NCBI GenBank assembly: GCA_023398955.1
Contig: JAEWRL010000251.1
Span: 1-64,000, forward strand
Length of the DNA stretch: 64,000 nucleotides
Reading direction: 5' to 3'
Source: Pseudomonadota bacterium
GTDB lineage: Bacteria > Myxococcota_A > Polyangia > Polyangiales > Polyangiaceae
Part shown: positions 8,249 to 16,423 of the stretch, in pieces
Layout: the number at the start of each line of letters is the position of its first letter
Position numbering within the stretch: the first letter of the stretch is position 1
Notes under the pieces: model-generated
Told to the model about the DNA's origin: nothing
Database searches by the model: none
What the model saw: the letters and a program-made list of their open reading frames with translations, nothing else
Made by a program: the position numbers and the translations under genes

Positions 8249-8446
8249 CTAGAGGAGCCAGAGGCCAAGGACGAGGAGCCCGGCCGCAAATGCCACCGAG
8301 GCCATGGCCGCCGCTTCCCAGGGGCCAGTTCGGGAGTCGGGAAAGCGCAACTCGATCGAAGCGAATCGGCTGGCCTCGCGCTGGCGACGCCCGGAAAGGG
8401 CCAGGTTGGCTGCGCGCAGAGCTGGATCCAGATGCTCGTCAGTCAT
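8249..8446 (-). CDS. Small protein with C-terminal membrane helix
   Basis: A 65-residue ORF whose first 45 residues are hydrophilic and Arg-rich, ending in one hydrophobic helix (AAAMASVAFAAGLLVLGLWLL), so it looks like a tail-anchored membrane protein. It lies 78 nt downstream of the MshEN/HEAT gene on the same strand and may be cotranscribed with it. The repeat element that follows its stop codon also follows the stop of an unrelated gene at 27832, which mildly supports it as a real gene end. The family is not recognised. Confidence 0.45.
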   Translation of the reverse strand: MTDEHLDPALRAANLALSGRRQREASRFASIELRFPDSRTGPWEAAAMASVAFAAGLLVLGLWLL

Positions 8447-8524
8447 CGCGAGAACGCATACTCTCGAGGGTAGGGCCTTGTCGAGCGGGTACCGAAACTC
8501 CAGGGCGGAGGGCGTGTGCTTCGC

Positions 8525-10666
8525 TCATGGGCGTGTCACGGTCTCCCGGTCAGCCCACCATGCCCGAAACCGCTCTTGGGCAGCGCAGAGCTCCTCGGCC
8601 GGTAGGTCCTCGCGATATCCAAACGTCTCCCGGGTCAACGCCCGGAGCTCCTCAGAGGAAGCTCTACGTACCGCCGGTTGATGGTGAGCCAGAGCGTCGA
8701 CGAGCCACTCCCACCGTGGGCGCGTCCGATTGGCCTTCCACCAACGACCCCAAGCGTCGGCATCCGAGCCGAAGGTCTGGCGGCAGACGACGCCAAGTGC
8801 CCACTCGGCCGACCGGGCTGTATCGTTGTCCTTGTCGTGGAGTGCATCCAATAGCAGCGGCACCACGAAAGGGTGACGGATCTCTGCCAGGTACTCGAAG
8901 GCGGTGAGCCGAATCGATTTATCGCTGCCAGGCTCGACCATCGTTCGCAGCGCACGCTCGACGAGGGGTTGCCCCGACTCGCTTTCCAATAGCTGTCTGA
9001 GCGCTGCCGCAGCCGCCTGGCGTACCGCCACCTCGCGATCACCCAGGCGCGCAAGAATGGCTCGGACAGATTCGGGTGAAGGGATTTCCCCGAGCACCAA
9101 GGTCGCCCATTGCCTGATCTGTGGTTGTGCGTCGACAGTACGCCCCACGACCGCAGGAACGCTGGCGTCGCCGATACGCACCAGGGCCTCCATCGCTATC
9201 CCACAGTCGGAGGCCTTCAAGGGGGGGGGTGGCAGAGAGTCACGGGTCACGGGGCCCGGGAAATGGAACATGAGCGGAGCGATTGATGCTTTCCCGTTAC
9301 CGACGACCTGCTGCAGGCTTGACCGATCCCCCTGGAGCAAGCGTTCGATCAGGTAAGGCAGCTCCTCGATGTCGCTCGCCTCCGAGGGCGGGGGCTCGCT
9401 CCGCAGAGCAGGACTCGTTGGAGAACGGGGAACCTCCGCTTCCTTCACGTTTGTCTCGCCGGGAACGTGGGTCGTCTGCTGAGCTGCTGGTAGGGACAAT
9501 GGCTGGAGTGGAGGCGGCTCCTCCTTGTCGCTGGCTCGGCTCGTCTGCGTCGTGATGGTCGGGAGCGCTCCGCCCTGCGAGCGCTTGCGCTGGCGAAGGA
9601 GACGCTCCAGGGCCCTGGACACCAGCGGAGCGAATGCGATGAGGTCCCCGATCTGTGGTAGCTCCACGTCGCTCTCTCCGTGGTCTCCGTAGAGCAAGAG
9701 CACGGGACGCTCACGAAGAACCACGGGGACGACTGCCACCGTCCTGCCCGGAGTGCGGCGAAGGTCTCGCGCGAGGGCTGCATCGAGACCTTCGAAGGAA
9801 AGCACGGCCACCTGCCAACGTCCGGTGCGCCAGGCGCGGCCGAGAATGCTCTCTAGATCGAGCGGCACTCCGATCGCGTTGACGCGCTGGCTATCTGCCC
9901 CGGACCCGTATGCGTCCCAACCTTCCGCGATGTCGCCGTGTACGACGAAAAGGGCGGCGTATTCGAAGTACTGCGCCGCGAAGTCGAAGAACGCCCGGAT
10001 GATCGTGTCCCGATCGGTTGCGTCGAGCAGGTCCGCCTCCGCGCGTGCGGCTGTATATGGACCACGGTGCCTGCTGCGAGGTGCTGGCTCGCTCTTCGCG
10101 CCCTGCACAAGGGCCGCGCCCTTGGTGCTGAAACGGTTAGGGGGCTGCGGTGCCTGATCCGCGCCTCGCGGCCGCACCGAGGGGTAGGGGTCCGGCCTTC
10201 CTTCGAGAACGGCAAACAAGCGTTCGAACCGCCGGTCCAGGGGCATGCCGTAGTCGCGCGCCAGCGCTTCGTCGATGCGCGCAGCGAGTGCTGCCTTCTG
10301 AATGACGTGGCGCCCACAGTGGGCCTGGAGATCGGTCACGACGACCTCGGGCAACGAGGACGACACCGCGACGACGAGCTCGTCTGCCCCGGCCTCGAGG
10401 GGGATGCAGCCGTGGACCCGCGCGACCTCTTCCGGCACCCAGCTCCGGAGTTCCTTGTTCGCGCGCGGGAGCGCACCGTGTCCCGCTGGGGGAAGTCCCA
10501 ACGCCTCGGCCTGAAGCTGGTGGAGGCGCTGCTCGGAGAGAGCATTCAGCTCCAGCAGGTTCGTGGCCAGATCCCCCCCGTGAAGGGCCTGGCGGGCTAG
10601 CGCTTCTTCGACGAGGGTCGCTGAGGCGGCATCGTGCTGCAAAATGGTCGAAGCAAGGCTCGGCAT
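8525..10666 (-). CDS. MshEN (GspE N-terminal-like) and HEAT-repeat protein
   Basis: A 713-residue multidomain protein. Residues about 1-145 resemble the MshEN/GspE-N domain (LNALSEQRLHQLQAEALGLP, then VPEEVARVHGCIPLEA and VAVSSSLP), a fold that in type II secretion and type IV pilus ATPases binds partner proteins or c-di-GMP. A GAF-like middle part follows (about 215-365: FFDFAAQYFEYAALFVV...VLLLYGDHG), then a Pro/Ser linker. About 480-640 forms HEAT-like helical repeats (AMEALVRIGDASVPAVVGR, then LVLGEIPSPESVRAILARLGD). No ATPase domain is present. Proteins of this build occur in Myxococcota, probably as scaffolds or regulators. Confidence 0.75.
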   Translation of the reverse strand: MPSLASTILQHDAASATLVEEALARQALHGGDLATNLLELNALSEQRLHQLQAEALGLPPAGHGALPRANKELRSWVPEEVARVHGCIPLEAGADELVVAVSSSLPEVVVTDLQAHCGRHVIQKAALAARIDEALARDYGMPLDRRFERLFAVLEGRPDPYPSVRPRGADQAPQPPNRFSTKGAALVQGAKSEPAPRSRHRGPYTAARAEADLLDATDRDTIIRAFFDFAAQYFEYAALFVVHGDIAEGWDAYGSGADSQRVNAIGVPLDLESILGRAWRTGRWQVAVLSFEGLDAALARDLRRTPGRTVAVVPVVLRERPVLLLYGDHGESDVELPQIGDLIAFAPLVSRALERLLRQRKRSQGGALPTITTQTSRASDKEEPPPLQPLSLPAAQQTTHVPGETNVKEAEVPRSPTSPALRSEPPPSEASDIEELPYLIERLLQGDRSSLQQVVGNGKASIAPLMFHFPGPVTRDSLPPPPLKASDCGIAMEALVRIGDASVPAVVGRTVDAQPQIRQWATLVLGEIPSPESVRAILARLGDREVAVRQAAAAALRQLLESESGQPLVERALRTMVEPGSDKSIRLTAFEYLAEIRHPFVVPLLLDALHDKDNDTARSAEWALGVVCRQTFGSDADAWGRWWKANRTRPRWEWLVDALAHHQPAVRRASSEELRALTRETFGYREDLPAEELCAAQERFRAWWADRETVTRP

Positions 10667-10830
10667 CTAGTCGCGCTGGTCCGTGAGTCTTCGTGACGAT
10701 TCTCCCGGCGCGCTTCCCATTGTCAACGACGAGACGCCGCAAGGTTGCGATCTGGCGGGCCGTCTGTCCTGCCGATTGGCTAGCGCCCCCCTGGCCGATG
10801 TCTGACCGCCGGAGGCCTCGCGGGTTCTGG

Positions 10831-11841
10831 CTACGCGGGGCTAGGTTCTCCTGTGAGGCGGCTCGCTGCTAGCGTCTTCAGGTTCGCCACGGGACGAGCT
10901 CCGAAGTGCCCGATCACCTCCGCTGCTGCGAGCCCGCCGAGCACGGCGCAGTCAAGCGCGTTGCGCTGAGACGTCAGACCGTGGAGAAACCCTGCTGCGA
11001 AGAGGTCACCTGCCCCTGTCGTGTCGACGACGCTCGCCGCTGGCTCGGCGGGGACGTCCAAGACCGACCCGTCCCAAGCGACTGTGCACCCCTCGGCTCC
11101 GCGCGTCACGGCGACGATGTGGACCTGTTCCTTCGCCAGCCTGACTGCGGCGTTGAGATCGTCAGTCTGGTAGAGCCCGAGCAGCTCCGACTCGTTCGCA
11201 AACAAGACGTCCACGTGACCATGAACGAAGCTGAGGAACGTGTCGCGGTGGCGCTGCACACAGAAGCTGTCGGAGAGCGAAAGCGCTACCCGGCCACCGG
11301 CCGCATGTGCGTGCTCTGCGGCCACGATGAACGCCTCCTTCGCCCGTGGCGGGTCCCAAAGGTAGCCTTCCAGATAGGTCACCTGGCTGCGAGCGATCAT
11401 CTCGCGGTTCACGTCTTCGGGGCCAAGCTCGATGCACGCCCCGAGGTAGGTGCACAGGGTGCGCTGAGCATCTGGCGTAATCAACACGATGCAGCGCGCC
11501 GTTGCGGTTCCCTGTTCACTGGGGGGTGTTCCGAACTCCACACCGGTAGCGCTCAGGTCACGAGCGAATACTTCGCCAAAAAGGTCCTTGCCGACCTTCC
11601 CGACGTAGCCTGCTCGGCAGCCCAGGGCGCCCAGCCCTGCGATAGTGTTCGCCGCGGAGCCCCCGCTCCGTTGCTCCGTCTGGCGCAGCTTGCTGGAGAG
11701 GGCAATCGCGCGGTCCGCATCGATCAGCTCCATGGCGCCCTTGACCAGCCCCTCCTCGCGGATGAAGTCCTCATCGACCGCGCTCAGGACGTCGACAATC
11801 GCGTTGCCGATACCGGTGACGTGTAGTTGTTGCTGGGTCAT
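10831..11841 (-). CDS. PfkB-family carbohydrate/adenosine kinase
   Basis: A ribokinase-fold kinase, 336 residues from the chosen ATG. The N-terminal GIGNAIVDVLS, the RSGGSAANTIAGLGALG substrate-side motif, and the anion-hole signature DTTGAGDLFAAGFLHGL with its catalytic Asp are clear. The SGGSAANT pattern and overall sequence are closest to the adenosine kinase / FrcK-like sugar kinase branch. The exact substrate cannot be told. The open frame extends 84 codons upstream but without family features, so the ATG at 11841 before MTQQQLHVTGIGN is used. It is divergent from the OsmC gene. Confidence 0.88.
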   Translation of the reverse strand: MTQQQLHVTGIGNAIVDVLSAVDEDFIREEGLVKGAMELIDADRAIALSSKLRQTEQRSGGSAANTIAGLGALGCRAGYVGKVGKDLFGEVFARDLSATGVEFGTPPSEQGTATARCIVLITPDAQRTLCTYLGACIELGPEDVNREMIARSQVTYLEGYLWDPPRAKEAFIVAAEHAHAAGGRVALSLSDSFCVQRHRDTFLSFVHGHVDVLFANESELLGLYQTDDLNAAVRLAKEQVHIVAVTRGAEGCTVAWDGSVLDVPAEPAASVVDTTGAGDLFAAGFLHGLTSQRNALDCAVLGGLAAAEVIGHFGARPVANLKTLAASRLTGEPSPA

Positions 11842-12011
11842 GGCACTGTTCGCATTCTCTCCGGGACGTTCCCCTCGCTTCTCCCCCTGTAGAGTGGGTT
11901 TCGCTACATCCGTCAACCCGCGCGCGCCGGGGCGCCGATGGCCTACTGGTAGGTCAGCCGGTCGGTGACTTCGCTCGAACCCATCGAGACCGTTCGGTAC
12001 TCTCACGTCCA

Positions 12012-12455
12012 ATGACGGCACCCTTCCCCCACCACTACCAGGTTTCTGTGGCATTGAGCGAGGCGAGCCTAGCAGAAGGCTTCGTCGATTCACCCGGCAG
12101 CGAGTCGCTGCACGTCGGGCCCCCGCCCCAGTTCGGCGGACGCGAGGGGCATCATAGCCCCGAGGACCTCCTGCTCGCCGCTCTGGCTACCTGCCACATG
12201 ACCACCCTAGTGGCTCTGTCACGTCGCGCGAGCTGTCCGCTCCTCGGTTACGGGGCGCGAGCTAGCGCGACACTCGCGAAAACGAGTGAGGGGCTCCGTT
12301 TCACGTCGATTGGCTTACGTGTCGAGGCCGTCACCCAGGTTGGCAGGGAGCAGGAACTGCAGCGGCTCATCGAGCGAGCCGAGCAGTACTGTATTGTCAG
12401 CAAAGCGCTGAACCTGACGGTCGAGGTGGAATCCACCGTCGGAACCGGTTCCTAA
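12012..12455 (+). CDS. OsmC/Ohr-family peroxide-reductase-like protein
   Basis: A small alpha/beta protein of the OsmC/Ohr family, whose members reduce organic hydroperoxides with a Cys pair. Both expected cysteines are present: ATCHMT (about residue 60) and EQYCIVSKAL (about 125). The GGREGHHSPEDLLLAALATCH segment is the usual family core. The 147-residue length is typical. It belongs to the OsmC-like branch rather than to well-studied Ohr. It converges closely on the mgtE gene. Confidence 0.88.
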   Translation: MTAPFPHHYQVSVALSEASLAEGFVDSPGSESLHVGPPPQFGGREGHHSPEDLLLAALATCHMTTLVALSRRASCPLLGYGARASATLAKTSEGLRFTSIGLRVEAVTQVGREQELQRLIERAEQYCIVSKALNLTVEVESTVGTGS

Positions 12456-12466
12456 CCTTAGCCACA

Positions 12467-13849
12467 TCAGGAAGCTCCCAGCGTACTCGCGAGAACGCCG
12501 GCCAACAGCCACTGGCCGAGAGCCAGGTAGATCACGATCCCTAGCACGTCGACAATCGTCGCGATGAACGGCGTCGAGCTCGTCGCTGGGTCGAGCCCCA
12601 GTCGTGTCAGGGCGATGGGCATCATGGCGCCAATCACGCATCCCATGACGACGATCATCACGATCGTGCAAGCAACCAGCACGGCCACGTCGGCTCCATC
12701 GCCCGAGACTACGACGCGTAACACACCAAAAGCAGCTAGCAATACGCCAAGCACCAGGCCCTGGCCTAGCTCCCGCAGCAGCACTCGCCACCAATCCCTG
12801 ACGTCGATTTCTCCTACGGCTAGACCGCGAATGACCAGTGTCGAAGACTGCGACCCCGAGTTGCCTCCAGCGGAGACGAGCAACGGGACGTAGAATGCGA
12901 GGTGCGCGAAACTCAAGAGCACATCGTCATAGGCGCGCATGGCGCTGGTCGTGAAGAAGCCGCCAACGAACAGGACGAGCAGCCACGGCGCGCGCTTGCG
13001 CAAGTAGGTGCCGAATGGCGCCGCGAAGTAGCCCTCTTGGATTGGTTCCACAGCGCCCATCTTATGGACGTCTTCGGACTGCTCTTCGGTGAGCACGTCG
13101 AGAATGTCGTCCGAGGTGATGGCGCCGAGCAGTTCACCCCGCTCGCTGACGACGGGAAGCGCATCGAGATCGTACTTGGCCAGCTTTCTCGCGACTTCTT
13201 CCTGGTCCATTCCCGGGGGAACATTGATGACGTTTCGCCGCATCACCTCGTCGACACGCTGGTTCGGGTCGGCCATCAGAAGGTCGCGCATGGACATGAC
13301 CCCGACCAACTGTTCGTTGGCTCCGATCATGTAGACCACGTTGACTGTCTCAGCAGCCTCTGCCCGCGCCCTGACCTCCGCGATCACTTCGCCCACTAGC
13401 AGTCCCGGGGCGACCGTGATGATGTCGGTGGTCATGAGCCCGCCCGCGCTGGTGGGAGACCAGCGAGTGAGCTCTTTGACGTCCTGCGCTGCCTCCGGGT
13501 CGATCTTCTGGAGGCGTTGAAGCAGCGGCTTGACGAGTCTGTCCTCGATCTCGCCGAAGAAGTCCGCGCGTTCGTCCGAATCCATCTCCATGGCGATGCG
13601 CGCCATCGCCTCGAGATCGATGCGTCGGGCGAGGAGTACCTGACGCTCCTCGTCCAGGCGCTCGAATACTTGTGCCGCGTAGTCGGAGGGCAGCTGCACG
13701 AGCAGTTGCATGGCGCGTTCATCATCGAAGTCGCCGATGACGTCAGCGATGTCTTCGGGGTGGATTTCCTCGAGCAGCTCGCGAACCTCGGTCGGGTTTT
13801 CCCGGACGAGTGCCTCGAGTTCCGGTCCAATGAGCCGGGCCAAGCGCAT
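12467..13849 (-). CDS. mgtE: MgtE-type magnesium transporter
   Basis: An inner-membrane Mg2+ channel with cytoplasmic gating domains. The N domain (about 1-125, IHPEDIADVIGDFD), two CBS domains (about 130-255, including VGVMSMRDLL and GAITSDDILDVL), the connecting helix and a membrane part of five helices (about 285-460) with the GNSGSQSSTLVIRGLAVGE motif are all present. A GTG lies 9 nt upstream, but AGGTGG is placed as the Shine-Dalgarno sequence 5 nt before the ATG at 13849, so that start is used. Confidence 0.95.
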   Translation of the reverse strand: MRLARLIGPELEALVRENPTEVRELLEEIHPEDIADVIGDFDDERAMQLLVQLPSDYAAQVFERLDEERQVLLARRIDLEAMARIAMEMDSDERADFFGEIEDRLVKPLLQRLQKIDPEAAQDVKELTRWSPTSAGGLMTTDIITVAPGLLVGEVIAEVRARAEAAETVNVVYMIGANEQLVGVMSMRDLLMADPNQRVDEVMRRNVINVPPGMDQEEVARKLAKYDLDALPVVSERGELLGAITSDDILDVLTEEQSEDVHKMGAVEPIQEGYFAAPFGTYLRKRAPWLLVLFVGGFFTTSAMRAYDDVLLSFAHLAFYVPLLVSAGGNSGSQSSTLVIRGLAVGEIDVRDWWRVLLRELGQGLVLGVLLAAFGVLRVVVSGDGADVAVLVACTIVMIVVMGCVIGAMMPIALTRLGLDPATSSTPFIATIVDVLGIVIYLALGQWLLAGVLASTLGAS

Positions 13850-14001
13850 AGGCGCCACCTAGCAGAAAAGTGGTCGTCGGCGCAGGGGAGAGGCTACCTG
13901 GTGGCGCTTACCTGCTCCCGAGCTCCTGCGATCTGCAGGGGCGACCGGTGGACGGGCCGTTGCCTAGCCCCTTGCCCTGACGTTGGCTGCTCAAAGACGC
14001 G

Positions 14002-14721
14002 CTAATTCGCGAGAAACCACTTGACGTCCGGCTTGATTTCCAGGTGCAGATGATCGCTATGAGGATCGTCGAAGTGGGGTGATAGGGAGTAGTGGAAGAT
14101 GCGCTGATCGTACGCTTCGCAGAGGATGCTGAGGAGCTCACGACCGTAACGCCCCACCAGCTTTCGAGCGCTTGTTCCGCAGGTTTTTGCTCCAATGCTG
14201 GAACTCCAGTGCGGGCCCACCGCCAAGACCTGACCATTGCGCTTCTTGAGCGCGCCCACGTCAATGGCCATGCCACCCGGGTGTCTCGTTTGCGGAGCGT
14301 TGGGATCCATCGGCACGGAGGTGGGTGGACGGTACATCGTGAAATGGATGACCTCGACGACATCATGCTGCGCAAGGATTCGGCAGAAGTCGTCCAGCGC
14401 TAGCGCGAGACGTCCGTCGAGGATGTCGAAAGGAGTCCTCGCTGCTTCATGATCCGGCAGCACGGAGTGGATCCGGACCCCGTACAGCGTGCCCGTCAGC
14501 TTGATGGGCAAGCGGACGCCCTTCATTGGCGGTGTGGTACGTTCGAACGGAATGCCCCGGCGATTCAACTCCGCCAGTGTCTGCTCGTTGGTGAGATTGG
14601 CATACTGATAAGCCGGCGAACTGGTCGCCTCCTCCACTGCCGGGATCTCGAGGTACTTGTTCGACGCAACAGCGGGAGCGGACAGAAGCGCCAGCGCAAG
14701 GGCGTAGCGGTATCCTGTCAT
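14002..14721 (-). CDS. Secreted M15-like (extensin-type) peptidoglycan peptidase
   Basis: A signal peptide (MTGYRYALALALLSAPAVAS) exports this 239-residue protein. The C-terminal half has the zinc-site pattern of LAS/M15-like peptidases: H-P-G-G-M-A-I-D (HxxxxxxD) and, near the end, DHLHLEI (HxH). The family cleaves D-Ala-containing peptides in murein. A second M15-like protein with LysM domains is encoded at 19569-20687. The ATG at 14721 is chosen because it gives a clean signal peptide; an upstream in-frame ATG (14745) adds eight residues. The substrate is inferred. Confidence 0.75.
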   Translation of the reverse strand: MTGYRYALALALLSAPAVASNKYLEIPAVEEATSSPAYQYANLTNEQTLAELNRRGIPFERTTPPMKGVRLPIKLTGTLYGVRIHSVLPDHEAARTPFDILDGRLALALDDFCRILAQHDVVEVIHFTMYRPPTSVPMDPNAPQTRHPGGMAIDVGALKKRNGQVLAVGPHWSSSIGAKTCGTSARKLVGRYGRELLSILCEAYDQRIFHYSLSPHFDDPHSDHLHLEIKPDVKWFLAN

Positions 14722-14980
14722 GCGTGACGGCCGGCGACAGACCATGAGAGCGCGAAGACTGACGCATCCTCCCTGGAGTGCAAAGTTTCCCGATATGGGT
14801 CCGGCGCCCCGCGGATCCAGTTCGGTCGTGGTCGGCTGGCCTTTGGGCTGGTGTCCTGCCCTTGCCCGGTCGGGTGCGGGAGATTCGAGGCGCCGTTGCT
14901 CGTGACCTGCTGGTTTCCTGCCGATCTGCTGCTGTCAGTCGAACTGCTCCGCAGCTTGAAGTAAAACGCCGCAGGATTCC

Positions 14981-16288
14981 ATGACAGCCGTGAACGATAG
15001 TCGACGCCGCGCCGTTTTTAGCTGGGCGCTCTATGACTGGGCAAACTCCGCCTTCGCTTGCACCGTGCTGGCGGGGTTCTTCCCGGTCTTCTTTAAGAGC
15101 TTCTGGAGCGCCGGGGTGCCAGCTACCGAAAGCACGTTTCGGCTTGGACTCGTCAACTCCGCCTCCAGCATGGTCATTGCGCTGACGGCGCCGGTGTTGG
15201 GTGCCCTGGCTGATACCGGCCGCGCGCGCAAGCGATGGCTGCTCGGCGGTTTGGTGCTCGGCGTCTCCGCGACTGCGTCACTCTTCTTCGTCGGCAAGGG
15301 GCAGTGGGCTGGTGCGGCGCTTCTCTTCGCGATCGCGAGTATCGGTTGGATGGGTGCCAACGTCTTCTACGACTCGCTATTGATGTTCGTTGCCCCTCCA
15401 GAGCGGCGCGATAGGGCCTCAGCGCTCGGTTACGCGCTTGGCTACTTGGGCGGAGGCCTGCTGTTTGCGGTGAACGTCGCGATGACGCTTTCTCCCAAGA
15501 CGTTTGGGCTGGCCGATGCCGCTGAAGCCGTGCGCATTTCCTTCGTCAGTGTTGCGCTGTGGTGGGCTGTATTCGCAGTGCCGCTCTTCCTCTTCGTGCC
15601 CGAGGGGATCGGAGGGCAGCGGCAGCCGTGGCGTGTCGTCGTTGTCGAAAGCGCGCGTCGCCTGCGCCACACCTTCGGCGAAATCCGCAAGCTTCCCCAG
15701 GTATATGGGTTCTTGCTGGCGTACTGGCTCTACATCGACGGCGTGGACACCATTATGCGTATGGCCGTCGATTATGGGATGGCAATCGGGCTCGGCAGCA
15801 AAGACTTGATCACCGCGCTGCTCATCACCCAATTCGTCGGCTTTCCTTCGGCACTTGCCTTCGGTTACTTGGGGGAAAAGGTCGGGGCAAAGCTCGGTAT
15901 CAGCATCGGAATCGTTGTCTATGGTGGCGTGACGGTGTACGCGGGGTTTCTTCGTGACGCTTCAGGCTTCTATATCCTCGCTGTCGTCGTTGGGCTTGTG
16001 CAAGGAGGAATCCAGGCGCTGAGTCGCTCCCTCTACGCGCGATTGATCCCGCCGAGCGAGGCGAGTGAGTTCTTTGGTTTCTACAACATGTTGGGGAAAT
16101 TCGCGGCCATCGCGGGTCCACTCCTGATGGGCGTGGTGAGCGTAGCGACGGGCAGTCCGCGCTGGTCCGTGCTGAGCTTGCTGGTGCTATTCGCCCTCGG
16201 TGGTTGGCTTCTGACGCGCATCGACGTCCGGCAGGGTGAGGTGGACGCGCGAGCGTGGGACGAGCGGGCCCGCGCCGGGGTCTCGTAG
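14981..16288 (+). CDS. UMF1/Atg22-like MFS transporter
   Basis: A major-facilitator permease of 435 residues with about 12 membrane helices. The N terminus (WALYDWANSAFACTVLAGFFPVFF) and GANVFYDSLLMFVAPPERRDRASALGYALGYLGGG are diagnostic of the UMF1 (vacuole effluxer Atg22-like) family. Bacterial members are thought to export amino acids or other small molecules, but no substrate is visible here. It stands alone between a divergent peptidase gene and the M16-LysM gene. Confidence 0.88.
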   Translation: MTAVNDSRRRAVFSWALYDWANSAFACTVLAGFFPVFFKSFWSAGVPATESTFRLGLVNSASSMVIALTAPVLGALADTGRARKRWLLGGLVLGVSATASLFFVGKGQWAGAALLFAIASIGWMGANVFYDSLLMFVAPPERRDRASALGYALGYLGGGLLFAVNVAMTLSPKTFGLADAAEAVRISFVSVALWWAVFAVPLFLFVPEGIGGQRQPWRVVVVESARRLRHTFGEIRKLPQVYGFLLAYWLYIDGVDTIMRMAVDYGMAIGLGSKDLITALLITQFVGFPSALAFGYLGEKVGAKLGISIGIVVYGGVTVYAGFLRDASGFYILAVVVGLVQGGIQALSRSLYARLIPPSEASEFFGFYNMLGKFAAIAGPLLMGVVSVATGSPRWSVLSLLVLFALGGWLLTRIDVRQGEVDARAWDERARAGVS

Positions 16289-16423
16289 TCGCTGCGCTCG
16301 CCGGAACGGGTTTGGGAGCGTCGCCCTTGGTTGACGATTGACCCGAGATCATTGTGGTTCTGGTTGGCCGGTTTTCTGCTTATTTCGGGACTAGCCGGGA
16401 GCCCGCGTGCTAGCGGGTGTCGA

